From: Spirochaetota bacterium | GTDB taxonomy: Bacteria > Spirochaetota > Spirochaetia > Treponematales > Rectinemataceae | Reading direction: 5' to 3' | DNA length: 60,710 nucleotides | Assembly: GCA_022711355.1 (NCBI GenBank) | Contig: JAKLFE010000026.1 | Location: 1-60,710, forward strand | Part shown: in pieces, positions 32,062 through 40,176 of the stretch | Position numbering within the stretch: position 1 is the stretch's first letter | Layout: the number at the start of each line of letters is the position of its first letter | Notes under the pieces: generated by a model | The model's database searches: none | The model's input: only the letters and a program-made list of their open reading frames with translations | What the model was told of the DNA's origin: nothing | Position numbers and translations under genes: made by a program

Positions 32062-33324
32062 CTACTCGTTGAGCGCGAACTTGAGCGCGTAGATCGCCTG
32101 GACGAGCTGCAACTCGTGCAGCGAGGTGGCGCGACGCGACAAATCCTCGGCGTCGATCGCATTGAGCAGGTCGTCCGCCGTTGCCGATCCATTCTCGTAC
32201 CTGCCTTCGGTCGACCTCGTCATGCCTGCGCGGAGCTCGATGATTTCCCGGTCGAAAGCGAGGAGCTCGCGCAACTTGGCTATATCGTTCCTGAGTCCCG
32301 CGACCCGGATGTCGCTGTCGAGCACGAAGGCGTCCCTGCGCGCCTCGATGGAGCGTCTCTTGTCGTCGATCTTGCCGAGCTCGTCATTCCTGTCCAGGAG
32401 ACCGTTAGCGCTCCAGCTCAGCCTGACGCCGCCAACCCAGTAGGGCGCGAGATCGTCGTCGAGCATGTTGAGGCCGGGTCGGCCGTAGCCGACCTGCAGG
32501 AAGGCGCCGAGCTTCGGGAACTTGGAGACGCGGACGGCATCCTCCTGCGCGTCGCACTGCGCTACCTGCGCGTCGAGGAGTCCGAGCTCCGGTCGCCTAT
32601 TGACCACTTCGAGCGGCTCGAGCGTCGCGGGGTCCGGCATATCGAAGACGGAGTCGCGGGGGATGGCCTCGCCCAGGAGCAGCGCGAGCGCCTCCCGAGA
32701 CGTTTTCTCCGCGATCTCGAGCTCCACGGAGCGCTGCCGCGCCTTCAAAAGCTCGACGCGCAGGGCGTCAAGGTCGCTCGGGCTCGCGACGCCGTTTGCC
32801 AGGCAGGCCTCCACCCGGCGACGGTTCGACTCGAGCTCGCCGATGAGCAGCTCGTCCTGCTTGAGCTGCTCCCTGGCGGAGAGCAAGCCGAAAAAAAGCT
32901 GATCGACCCGAGCATCCAGGGTGTAGAGGTCGACGTCGAGCTGTCGGCGATCGACCCTCGAAGCGGCGTCGATGCCCAGGACCCGCGTCGCGATCGCCCC
33001 TCCATCCCAGATGGTCTGGTCGAATTCCGCGAGCGCGAGGTAGTGATCCTTGCTCATTGACGACAGGCCGGGCATGGAGATCGGCAGGGAGGTGACGTCG
33101 GATTGGCCGCTCGCCTTGCCGCTGAGCGAGAGTCGGGGAAGGAATCCTCTCCTGGCCATCGCGCGATCGATGGCCTCGCCCGCGTCGATGAGGGCGTATT
33201 GCCTCGAAAGCGGGTGGCGTTCCCTCGCCTTCGCCCTGCAGGACTCGAGGTCGAACCGACCCTGGGCACCCGCGAGGCCGAGGCCCGACAGCAGCAGGGC
33301 GACGAGCGCGGTCACGCGCCTCAT
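32062..33324 (-). CDS. TolC-family outer-membrane efflux protein
   Basis: A 420-residue TolC-family protein with a signal peptide (MRRVTALVALLLSGLGLAGA, cleavage near residue 20) and the two long helical repeats of the family (about residues 150-250 and 315-410), with beta segments such as PYWVGGVRLSW (about 300). It forms the outer-membrane channel for the adaptor and ABC pump encoded downstream. This confirms a diderm cell envelope. Its start overlaps the TetR stop by 4 bases (ATGA at 33321-33324), which ties the whole efflux operon to the regulator. Confidence 0.92.
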   Translation of the reverse strand: MRRVTALVALLLSGLGLAGAQGRFDLESCRAKARERHPLSRQYALIDAGEAIDRAMARRGFLPRLSLSGKASGQSDVTSLPISMPGLSSMSKDHYLALAEFDQTIWDGGAIATRVLGIDAASRVDRRQLDVDLYTLDARVDQLFFGLLSAREQLKQDELLIGELESNRRRVEACLANGVASPSDLDALRVELLKARQRSVELEIAEKTSREALALLLGEAIPRDSVFDMPDPATLEPLEVVNRRPELGLLDAQVAQCDAQEDAVRVSKFPKLGAFLQVGYGRPGLNMLDDDLAPYWVGGVRLSWSANGLLDRNDELGKIDDKRRSIEARRDAFVLDSDIRVAGLRNDIAKLRELLAFDREIIELRAGMTRSTEGRYENGSATADDLLNAIDAEDLSRRATSLHELQLVQAIYALKFALNE

Positions 33325-33977
33325 CTTGAGCCGTCCTCGCCCTCGGGCCGAGCCCCGTCGGGCCTGAGGCCCCGAAGGAGCATCTCGACGATCTCGCGCT
33401 TCCTCGCTTCGACGAGCCTCTCGTAGTCGTCTTGTGAAAGATCGAGCGCAGCCTTCAGGATCGGCCCGCCCAAGAAGACCGCGACGTTCAGGGAGACGGC
33501 GTCGAAGAGAAGGTCGAAGACGCTCATCGGCCGGACGCGCCCCTCGGCGATCTCGGCCTTCAGCGCAGTTTCCAGCCGCTCATAGGTCTTCGATACCCGC
33601 CCCCCGAGCCGCAGCTTCAGGGAATCGATACGGCTCGGGTTGGTGACGAGCTCGTTGATGACGAGGAACGGCAACCGCGGATTGGCGCGGAGCAGCTCGA
33701 AATGGGCCTCGACGAGGCTCCTGAGCATCGCTTCGAAGGAAGCGCCCGCAGCCCCGCCGGAGTCAAGGTCGGAAAAAAGGAGTTCAGCCTTCCTCGCGAA
33801 GATGGTCTCGAAGAGCTTATCCTTGGTACGGAAATAATAGTGGATGAGGGCCTGGTTGCAGCCCACCTCCTTCGCGATGTCGGTCGTCGACGTAAGCGCG
33901 AGGCCTCGTTCCAGGAATAGCCTTTCGGCTGCCAGGAGAATCGCTTGTTCCATACCGGATTGGGGCGTATCCACCAT
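33321..33977 (-). CDS. TetR/AcrR-family repressor of the efflux operon
   Basis: A 218-residue TetR regulator with an N-terminal helix-turn-helix (about residues 10-55, including SGMEQAILLAAERLF and STTDIAKEVGCNQALIHYYF) and a helical ligand-binding C-terminal domain. It is first in the seven-gene tripartite efflux operon, the position occupied by CecR (YbiH) near the E. coli ybhGFSR genes. ATG 33977 is preferred to an in-frame upstream start at 34037 because the promoter (perfect TATAAT) and operator lie between the two. Probably represses its own operon and releases it when a pump substrate binds. Confidence 0.9.
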   Translation of the reverse strand: MVDTPQSGMEQAILLAAERLFLERGLALTSTTDIAKEVGCNQALIHYYFRTKDKLFETIFARKAELLFSDLDSGGAAGASFEAMLRSLVEAHFELLRANPRLPFLVINELVTNPSRIDSLKLRLGGRVSKTYERLETALKAEIAEGRVRPMSVFDLLFDAVSLNVAVFLGGPILKAALDLSQDDYERLVEARKREIVEMLLRGLRPDGARPEGEDGSR

Positions 33978-33983
33978 CTTAAC

Positions 33984-34008
33984 AGTCCTATTTAATAAGT
34001 CTATTATA
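33984..34008 (-). promoter_or_regulatory. -10 element and TetR-type operator of the efflux operon
   Basis: A perfect TATAAT on the minus strand (34003-34008) lies next to an imperfect 19-bp palindrome, agtcctatttaataagtct (33984-34002), whose arms are symmetric apart from three paired positions. The region is far more AT-rich than its surroundings. I could not find a well-spaced -35. The palindrome lies over the expected start site, consistent with TetR repression. Confidence 0.62.
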
Positions 34009-34093
34009 ACTATTCTGATTTGGTTTTCTTTGGTCAAGTGCCAAAGCCAGCCCGTCGTTGACCTTTCCCGCCTCCCCGTCGGATAGTGTCCCC

Positions 34094-35470
34094 ATGCATC
34101 GCGACCTCACGAAGGGATCGATCCTCGGCAACCTCCTCGCCCTGTCGGTGCCGACGATGTTCGGCATGCTCGGCCAGACCCTCTACGACGTGGTGGACCT
34201 CATCTGGATGGGCCGGATCTCCGCCGAGGCCGTCGCGGGGGTCTCCCTCTTCAGCTCAATCTTCTGGCTCGTCGAGGTCCTCAACGAGGTCATCGGCACC
34301 TCCTCGGTGGCCCTCATCACCCAGAGCTACGGCGCGGGCGACAAGGCGAGGACCGAGCGGATCATCGAGCAGACCATCGCCTTCAAGGCCCTCGTGGCGG
34401 TCGTCGCGGCGATACTCCTGTATTTCTTCCTCGAGCCCCTCCTCCGCGTCTTCACGCAGGACCCCGCGGTGATCAGGGCGGCCCTGGAGTACGGCCGCGT
34501 GCGGGTCTTCTTCCTCCCGGTCTTCTTCGCCTCCTACTCCTGCTTCACCGCCCTGCGCTGCACCGGAGACGCGAAGAGCCAGATGTGGATCATGCTCCTC
34601 GTCTCCCTCCTGAACGCCGTGCTCGACCCCCTATTCATGTTCGCGGAGATCCCCTACTTCGGCGGCCGCGGGATCGGGCTCGGGCCCTACGGGGCGGGGC
34701 TCGCCACCGTGATCGCGATCTGCGTCGCCTTCGCGATCGGCTTCGCCCTCCTCGCCAGCGGCCGCACCCGGGTGCGCCTGAGCCCCCGCGGGCTCTTCAG
34801 CCTCGACGCCGCGATCGACCGCAAGCTCCTCACGATAGGCCTTCCCTCGGGCGGGGAGATGCTCGCGCGCCAGCTCGCGGGCCTGGTCACGACCAAGTTC
34901 GTCGCCGCCTACGGCACCGCGGCCCTGGCTGCCCTGGGCATCGGCAACCGCCTCGGGGGGCTCGTGTTCATGCCCCTCTTCGGCCTCATGTCCGGGGGCG
35001 GCACCATCGTGGGCCAGAACCTCGGCGCGGAGAAGGTGGAGCGGGCCGAGCGCACCGCGAAGGCCGCCTCCCTCCTCGGGGGCTCCATCGTCACGGCCGC
35101 CATGCTCCTCGCCTTCGCCTTCCCCCGGCCCGTCATGGCCCTCTTCGTCGACGCGCCCGAGACCATAGAGCTGGGCGTGCCCATGATCCGCATCCTCGGC
35201 CTCTCCTTCGCCGCCGTCAGCTTCTCGATAGCCCTCGGCTGCGCCTTCTCCGGCTCGGGCTACAACAAGCCCTTCCTCGTCTCCTCCCTGGCCGGCCGCT
35301 GGGGAGCCCAGGTGCCCTTCCTCGCCGCCTCGGCCTACCTCCTCCCCCTCGCCGGGATCGAGCTCGGGATCCTCGGCGTCTGGGCCAGCTTCCTCGTCTC
35401 GGACCTGATCGAGGCCCTGGTCCTCGCGGCCTACTACCGCAGGGGGACCTGGAAGGCCGTGCGGGTCTAG
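34094..35470 (+). CDS. MATE-family multidrug/toxin efflux transporter
   Basis: A 458-residue membrane protein with twelve predicted helices in two six-helix halves: the first begins LGNLLALSVPTMFGMLGQTL (about residues 13-32), and the second GLPSGGEMLARQLAGLVTTK (about residues 253-272). MATE transporters export cationic drugs or metabolites in exchange for Na+ or H+. ATG 34094 is preferred over 34058 because the conserved sequence begins directly after it. It diverges from the TetR efflux operon with 116 bp between starts, so the AT-rich operator there could influence it as well. The substrate is unknown. Confidence 0.92.
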   Translation: MHRDLTKGSILGNLLALSVPTMFGMLGQTLYDVVDLIWMGRISAEAVAGVSLFSSIFWLVEVLNEVIGTSSVALITQSYGAGDKARTERIIEQTIAFKALVAVVAAILLYFFLEPLLRVFTQDPAVIRAALEYGRVRVFFLPVFFASYSCFTALRCTGDAKSQMWIMLLVSLLNAVLDPLFMFAEIPYFGGRGIGLGPYGAGLATVIAICVAFAIGFALLASGRTRVRLSPRGLFSLDAAIDRKLLTIGLPSGGEMLARQLAGLVTTKFVAAYGTAALAALGIGNRLGGLVFMPLFGLMSGGGTIVGQNLGAEKVERAERTAKAASLLGGSIVTAAMLLAFAFPRPVMALFVDAPETIELGVPMIRILGLSFAAVSFSIALGCAFSGSGYNKPFLVSSLAGRWGAQVPFLAASAYLLPLAGIELGILGVWASFLVSDLIEALVLAAYYRRGTWKAVRV

Positions 35471-35476
35471 GCTTGG

Positions 35477-35983
35477 CTAGGGGAGCGGTCCCGGCGCGCC
35501 GCCTCCCGCGAGCCTGACCCGAGGCTCGAGCGCCTCGCCCCCGGGCGACGCGGCCTCGACGACGATGAGGGCTTCCCCCTCGCGCAGCTCGAGGCCCTCG
35601 GCGACGGCGCGCTCGAGGGACTCGAAGAGTCCTAGCCGGCGCGTTGGGCGATCGATTTCGGAGGTTGGACGCGATATGGCGAAGCGCAACCTTCCCTCGA
35701 AACGGATGGCCTGTAGCCGCAGGTATCGCTCGGCAAAATCGAGCTCCTCGCGCAGCGGCGCCTCGTCCCCGCGGCCCTCGGCGTAGTAGAATATCCTGCT
35801 CAGCTCCCCGAGGGCGATCTCGAGCGTCTCCGGGACGTGACGGCCCCCGCCTCGGCCCTCGCCCGCGCGGGCGAGGGCGCAGAGCGCCACCAGGACGCCG
35901 CTCGCGAAGCGGGAGCGGAGCAAGCCGCAGTCGTTCGGCGCCGGGCCATCCGCCGCGGCGCCGGGCATCGTGACGCATCCCAT
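35477..35983 (-). CDS. Degenerate fragment of a YesM/LytS-type sensor kinase dimerisation domain
   Basis: A protein of about 168 residues resembling the His_kinase (PF06580) region of YesM/LytS kinases: GELSRIFYYAEG, PLREELDFAERYLRLQAIRF (about residues 80-99) and EGRLRFAISRP are typical. The phospho-acceptor box (PHFLFN in true kinases) aligns with RSRFASGVLV and lacks the His, and the ATP-binding GxGxG region and membrane sensor domain are absent. It may be a remnant or a non-catalytic regulator. It lies divergent to an AraC-family gene, as expected for the remains of a YesM-YesN-like pair. The start is unsure: ATG 35983 or 35968. Confidence 0.55.
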   Translation of the reverse strand: MGCVTMPGAAADGPAPNDCGLLRSRFASGVLVALCALARAGEGRGGGRHVPETLEIALGELSRIFYYAEGRGDEAPLREELDFAERYLRLQAIRFEGRLRFAISRPTSEIDRPTRRLGLFESLERAVAEGLELREGEALIVVEAASPGGEALEPRVRLAGGGAPGPLP

Positions 35984-36053
35984 GGGACCAATGCTACCCG
36001 CCGCCGGCCGCCGCCGCATTGCCCGGGCGGCCATACTAGAGGATAATCCGGCC

Positions 36054-36902
36054 ATGCGGCTCGAGGTGCCCCCCTCCCCCTTCTACCGGGGCAGGGCCTT
36101 CTACGGCGATCCCGAAGTCCCGATCGCCGTCGTCCACATCGAGGGAGGGCCGGCCTTCCCCCCGCACGGCCACGATTTCTACGAGCTGGTCCTCGTCCGC
36201 TCGGGCGAAGGCCTGTACGAGTCGGGAGGCGCCGAGCGCCGGATCCGGGCGGGCGACGCCCTCTTCCTGCCGGTCCGCGCGCGGCACTCCTACGCGCGCT
36301 CGCCTTCCCTCGCCTACGTGAACCTGCTCTTCGATCCCGCCCTCCTCCTCGAGGAGCCGCTGGCGCCCGGCCTCGAGCTGCTGGACCTCGCGCCCGAACG
36401 CGGCGCCGCCCGCCTGCGCCTGCCCCCCCTCGCGCTCCGCGAGGCCCTCGCCTTGGCCAACCGCGTCGATCAGGAGCTCCTCAGGCGGGACTCGGGATAC
36501 GGGCTCATGGCGAAGGCGCTGCTCGCCCAGCTGTGGACCCTGCTCTGCCGCGAGCGGGAATGGGAAGGCTCGGCCGGCGAGTCCGCGGAAGCCAGGGCGC
36601 GAAGGGTAGCGGAGCGCATAACGCGCGAGCCCTCCGCGGAACGCTCCTCGGCCGACATGGCGGAGGAAGCGGGGACGAGCGAGCGGAACTTCAGGCGGGC
36701 GTTCAAGCGGGCGACCGGCGAGGCGCCGCTTGCCTTCGCGCGGCGGGTCAGGATCGAGGAGGCGAAGGCTCTCCTGTCCGGATCGGACAAGACCGTCACG
36801 CAGATCGCCTCGCTCGTCGGCTTCGGGGATCCCGCCTATTTCGCGCGCGCCTTCAAGCGGGCCACGGGACTCGCCCCGTCGGCCTTCCGCCGCCGTGCCT
36901 AA
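36054..36902 (+). CDS. AraC-family transcriptional regulator with cupin-like N-terminus
   Basis: A 282-residue regulator. Residues about 20-120 form a cupin-like sensor (HGHDFYELVLVRSGEGLYES, GDALFLPVRARHSY), and the last about 100 residues form the double helix-turn-helix of AraC (DMAEEAGTSERNFRRAFKRA and VTQIASLVGFGDPAYFARAF). This arrangement usually senses a sugar and activates catabolic genes. The 3' end overlaps the start of the J-domain-like gene by 8 bases, so they are translationally linked. ATG 36054 follows a gaggat stretch; the upstream in-frame ATG at 35970 lies in the region of the divergent kinase remnant. Confidence 0.9.
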   Translation: MRLEVPPSPFYRGRAFYGDPEVPIAVVHIEGGPAFPPHGHDFYELVLVRSGEGLYESGGAERRIRAGDALFLPVRARHSYARSPSLAYVNLLFDPALLLEEPLAPGLELLDLAPERGAARLRLPPLALREALALANRVDQELLRRDSGYGLMAKALLAQLWTLLCREREWEGSAGESAEARARRVAERITREPSAERSSADMAEEAGTSERNFRRAFKRATGEAPLAFARRVRIEEAKALLSGSDKTVTQIASLVGFGDPAYFARAFKRATGLAPSAFRRRA

Positions 36903-37677
36903 CCCCTTCGCGGAACTCATCGACTCGGGGAGGATCGCCGACGAGGCGGCCCTCAAGCGGGCCTTCCGCGCGGCGGCCAAGCGCATCCATCCCGACATGC
37001 TCGTCGGGGCCGACGTGGCCTCACGGCCCGGCGCGGCCGACGGGGCCGGGCCGGCCAGCGATGCGGACGCGTTGCGCGACGCCGAGTCGGCCGCCCGGGC
37101 CTTCATCGCCCTGCGCGCCGACTACGAGGCGGCCCTCGGCTACCTCGCGGCGCGGCGCGGCCGGGCGTCGGGAGCGCGAGGCGGCGAGGCGGCCGGGCGG
37201 GGCGGCGCCGCGCCGGGGTCGATCCGTCCCCTGGCCTTCTCCCGCGAACGCTTCTACCCGGCCCTCGAGGAGCTCGTGGGCCGGGGCTTCCCGCGCCGCC
37301 CGCGGGCCGCCTATCCCCGCGCCGCCTACGACGCCTCCCGCGAGCGCCTGCTCTCCTACCTCGCGGGCCGGGACGAGGTCTACCCCGAGGAGGGCTCCCT
37401 CGCGGCCTTCCTCGCCTTCGAGGCCGGCTACGCCTCCCTGGCCCGGCCCGGCTCGGGCTGGCTCTCGGTCGAGAACGATCCCGCCCGCTCGATCTATTTC
37501 CTGCTCTCCGACGTCCTGCTCTTCCACGAGAACGGCTTCCCCCATCTCGCGGCCTTCGCGCGCAACGTGCTGCCGGTCACCGAGTCCCTCCTCCGCGAGC
37601 GGGGCGAGACGCGGCCCCTAGCCTTCCTCGGCCTCCTCGTGGCCGACCTCGACGCGGGGCCGGCCTGCGAGGACTGA
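36895..37677 (+). CDS. J-domain-like protein, paralogue 1
   Basis: A 260-residue protein that begins (GTG 36895) inside the AraC gene. The N-terminal 45 residues resemble a J-domain: PNPFAELIDSGRIADEAALK followed by FRAAAKRIHPDML, with the HPD tripeptide that stimulates Hsp70. The rest is helical, with a central segment RERFYPALEELVGRGFPRRP also found in a paralogue encoded at 39480-40169. No membrane segment or signal peptide is visible. It may recruit DnaK to a specific client or have lost that role. I do not recognise the C-terminal domain. Confidence 0.65.
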   Translation: MPNPFAELIDSGRIADEAALKRAFRAAAKRIHPDMLVGADVASRPGAADGAGPASDADALRDAESAARAFIALRADYEAALGYLAARRGRASGARGGEAAGRGGAAPGSIRPLAFSRERFYPALEELVGRGFPRRPRAAYPRAAYDASRERLLSYLAGRDEVYPEEGSLAAFLAFEAGYASLARPGSGWLSVENDPARSIYFLLSDVLLFHENGFPHLAAFARNVLPVTESLLRERGETRPLAFLGLLVADLDAGPACED

Positions 37678-37690
37678 GGCCGGGGGATAC

Positions 37691-38497
37691 CTAGCTCACT
37701 CCCGCGGCGGCGAAGCGTCCGGACAGGTACTTCCTGATCATCCGGACGAGGATCTCGGGCTCCTCCTCGAAGGCCGCGTGGTCGGCGAAGGGCAGGTTGA
37801 GGATCATGGCCTTTTTATTCAGCGTCCGAAGCCGGGCCAGGCTTTCCAGGCTCGTCAAGCGGTCCTCCTCTCCCCGTATCGCGAGGAAGGGCAGGGAGAT
37901 GCGCTTGACCGAGGCGCCCGGATGCCCGGTCGGGCCGAGGTCGCGCCACATGGCGAGCACCCGCTCGGCGAAGGCGGGCCAGTCGGCCCCCGGCTGGAGC
38001 TCCTCGTAGCGCCTGACGCTTTCCGGGAAGAGCCGCTTCCAGAGCTTGGGCGTCATGCCCTTCAGCATGCCGTAGACCCTGTCCTCCTCCGAGAGCTCCC
38101 AGCTCGAGCCGATGGTGACCAGGCCGCGGAGCCCCGCGGGCCTCGCGGCCGCGTGGCGGTAGGCGGCGATCCCGCCGTCGCTGAAGCCCAGGATGGCGTA
38201 GGACTCCAGCCCGAGCCGGGCGATCAGGGCCTCCAGGTCCCCGCGAAGCCGCGCGTAGCTCAGCGCGGCCTCGCCGAGCGTGGAGCGGCCGTGGCCCCGG
38301 CTGTCGACGCCGACGAGGCGGTAGTCGCGCGACAGCTCGCCGCAGATCGGGCCGAAGTCCTCGATGCTGCCGAAGCCCCCGTGGAGCATCAAAAGGACGG
38401 GCGCGTCCCTCGGCCCCAGGCACTCGACGTAGAGCTCGGCGTCCCCGCAGCCGAGCAGCTCGCCGCCCTCGTGGCTGAATCCGCTTATTCGCTTCAT
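37691..38497 (-). CDS. Alpha/beta-fold hydrolase
   Basis: A 268-residue hydrolase with LLMLHGGFGSIEDF (oxyanion loop, about residue 36), DSRGHGRS, nucleophile elbow GFSDGG (Ser about 106), acid in IRGEEDRLT (about residue 212) and His in FADHAAFEEEPE (about 240). No signal peptide is visible. It is the last gene of a tightly packed minus-strand run that includes a WYL regulator, and a 16-bp palindrome lies between the two. This repeats the hydrolase-WYL pairing at 803-2663. The substrate is unknown; an esterase or peptidase-like activity is possible. Confidence 0.87.
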   Translation of the reverse strand: MKRISGFSHEGGELLGCGDAELYVECLGPRDAPVLLMLHGGFGSIEDFGPICGELSRDYRLVGVDSRGHGRSTLGEAALSYARLRGDLEALIARLGLESYAILGFSDGGIAAYRHAAARPAGLRGLVTIGSSWELSEEDRVYGMLKGMTPKLWKRLFPESVRRYEELQPGADWPAFAERVLAMWRDLGPTGHPGASVKRISLPFLAIRGEEDRLTSLESLARLRTLNKKAMILNLPFADHAAFEEEPEILVRMIRKYLSGRFAAAGVS

Positions 38498-38520
38498 AGG
38501 GCGATGCTACGACGCCGCCG

Positions 38521-38536
38521 CGACAGCCCACTGTCG
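38521..38536. promoter_or_regulatory. Palindrome between WYL-regulator and hydrolase genes
   Basis: cgacagcccactgtcg is a perfect 6-bp-arm dyad with GACA-N6-TGTC, closely resembling the GACA-N5-TGTC core at 1638-1666 upstream of another WYL/hydrolase pair. It sits 24 bases before the hydrolase ATG and just after the WYL stop, so it is a likely WYL-regulator site. Confidence 0.6.
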
Positions 38537-38547
38537 TAATTCGGCAG

Positions 38548-39483
38548 CTACTCGTACTTTTTCGCCACGCCCGCAGCGAGGGACTTGAGCCGCTCGCGGA
38601 CGCGGGCCGGCTCGAGGACTTCGATCGAGTCCCCGTAGGACAGGAGGTAGCGGTACAGGCTCTCCTCCTCCGGCCGCCGGCAGCGCGCTAGGATCGAGCC
38701 GTCGGCTCGGTACTCCAACTCGCCCTCGGGGTGCCGCTCCTCGAGGAAGGCCCTCGCCGAGGGCTCGGCCACGAAGACGAGCTCGACCAGCCGATCGTTC
38801 CGGAAGTCGGGGCGCTCGGCGATGAACTCGCGGTAGCCGAGGGGTCGCCGGGAGAAGGCGGCGTCGCGGATCGCGAGCTCCCGCATGCGGCTGACCCTGA
38901 ACAGGCGGTAATCCGAGCGCAGGCGGCAATAGGCGAAGAGGTACCAGGCGCCCCATTGGAGGATCAGGGTCATGGGCTCGAGCTCGCGGGAGACCTCCCC
39001 CTCACGGTGGCTCGTGTAGCGGCAGGAGACCAGGCGCCGGAGGCGGATGGCCCGCTCCAGGACGCGGAGCCGCTCCTCGAGGGCGGAGTCCTTGGCCGAG
39101 GCGGAGAAGTCCAGGATCAGCGAGCGGTCGAGCTCGTCGGCCCGCTCCCGCAGGCCCCGGGGCAGGAAGCTGTAGACCTTCTCGAGGGCCCCGAGGAAGC
39201 GCTGGTCGGCGAAGGTCCCCTGGACCCCCTTCAGCGCGGTCAGGAGGCCGAGGAAATCCTCGTCGCTCGCGAGCCGGTTGCCCAGCTTGTACTCGGGCAT
39301 GATGCCGTATCCCCCGGCCATCCCCGCCTGGGCGTAGACGGGTATGCCGGCGAGGTTGAGCGCCTCCATGTCCCGCTGGATGGTCCGGACCGTCACCGAG
39401 AAGCGCCTGGCAAGCTCGCTCGCCGGGACGAGGTCACGCTCGAGGAGGATGACGACGATGGAGATGAGCCGGTCGATCCTCAT
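38548..39483 (-). CDS. WYL-domain transcriptional regulator (YafY-like)
   Basis: A 311-residue regulator with an N-terminal helix-turn-helix (MRIDRLISIVVILLERDLVP, then RRFSVTVRTIQRDMEAL, about residues 1-45) and a WYL domain (WGAWYLFAYCRLRSDYRLFR, about residues 170-189) plus a C-terminal extension. The family controls stress, envelope or hydrolase genes. ATG 39483 is preceded by ggaggg and overlaps the J-like gene by 4 bases (ATGA), so the regulator belongs to the operon that starts with the zinc-ribbon gene. A palindrome lies just past its stop, upstream of a hydrolase. Confidence 0.88.
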   Translation of the reverse strand: MRIDRLISIVVILLERDLVPASELARRFSVTVRTIQRDMEALNLAGIPVYAQAGMAGGYGIMPEYKLGNRLASDEDFLGLLTALKGVQGTFADQRFLGALEKVYSFLPRGLRERADELDRSLILDFSASAKDSALEERLRVLERAIRLRRLVSCRYTSHREGEVSRELEPMTLILQWGAWYLFAYCRLRSDYRLFRVSRMRELAIRDAAFSRRPLGYREFIAERPDFRNDRLVELVFVAEPSARAFLEERHPEGELEYRADGSILARCRRPEEESLYRYLLSYGDSIEVLEPARVRERLKSLAAGVAKKYE

Positions 39484-40169
39484 CGGCCCTCCCCGCGGGC
39501 TCGGCCCGCCAGGGCCGGCCCGAGCCCCATATCCCCGATCAGCATTCCAATAAAGCCGCACAACGCGTCTCGCTCCCGGGCGCCCGCGGGCAGCTTCCCT
39601 CCCCGGGCCGGCCCGGGGGCGGGGGCGCGGAAGCGGGCGAAGCCGAGCTCGGCCACGGCCCGGGCCGCCTCGACCCCCGAGGCGTGGTACTCGAGGATCG
39701 AGGCGAGGAGGGCGAGGGTCTCGTCGAAAGCCTCGCCCCCGCCCGAGGCCCTGAGGTCGAGCATGGCGGCCTCGAATGCGTCGAAGAGCGCGGGGCAGGC
39801 GGGTTCCCAGGCGCGCAGCCGCGCGCGGAAGAGGTAGCGCTCGCGCTCGTAGCGCGCGCGCTCCTTCTCGTGCCGCGGCCGCTTCGGGAAACCCCGGGCC
39901 AGGAGCCGCGCGAGCTCGGCGTAGAGGGCCCGCCGGTCGTGGCCCGGCGCCTCGCCCAGGTCCGAGGCCGGCCCGCCGTAGCGCAGGCCCAGGAAGCCGC
40001 GGAGCGCTTCCTCGTACTCGGCGCGGAGGGCGGAGAACTCCCCGCCCGAGGCACCCGGCCCGGCCAGGTCGGGATGCGTGGTCTTGGCCAGGGCCTTGAA
40101 CTCGGACTTGAGCGCCTCGACCGTATCGATCTCGCCTGCTCTGATCCGCCTCGCGAAGCGGTTGGGCAC
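39480..40169 (-). CDS. J-domain-like protein, paralogue 2
   Basis: A 229-residue protein with the same layout as the one at 36895-37677: an N-terminal J-like segment (PNRFARRIRAGEIDTVEALK then FKALAKTTHPDLA, with HPD), a helical middle (ALYAELARLLARGFPKRPRH), and a helical C-terminal half. Both start with GTG and the PN-F motif, which shows common origin. It lies in an operon after a membrane protease-like gene (7-base gap) and overlaps the WYL gene. If it acts as an Hsp70 co-chaperone, its operon partners suggest a role at the membrane; this is inference. Confidence 0.65.
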   Translation of the reverse strand: MPNRFARRIRAGEIDTVEALKSEFKALAKTTHPDLAGPGASGGEFSALRAEYEEALRGFLGLRYGGPASDLGEAPGHDRRALYAELARLLARGFPKRPRHEKERARYERERYLFRARLRAWEPACPALFDAFEAAMLDLRASGGGEAFDETLALLASILEYHASGVEAARAVAELGFARFRAPAPGPARGGKLPAGARERDALCGFIGMLIGDMGLGPALAGRARGEGR

Positions 40170-40176
40170 GGCCGCC

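Noticed and set aside
33321..34037. Longer reading of the TetR gene starting at 34037
   Set aside because: It would place the perfect TATAAT and the palindrome inside the coding region; the start at 33977 fits better.
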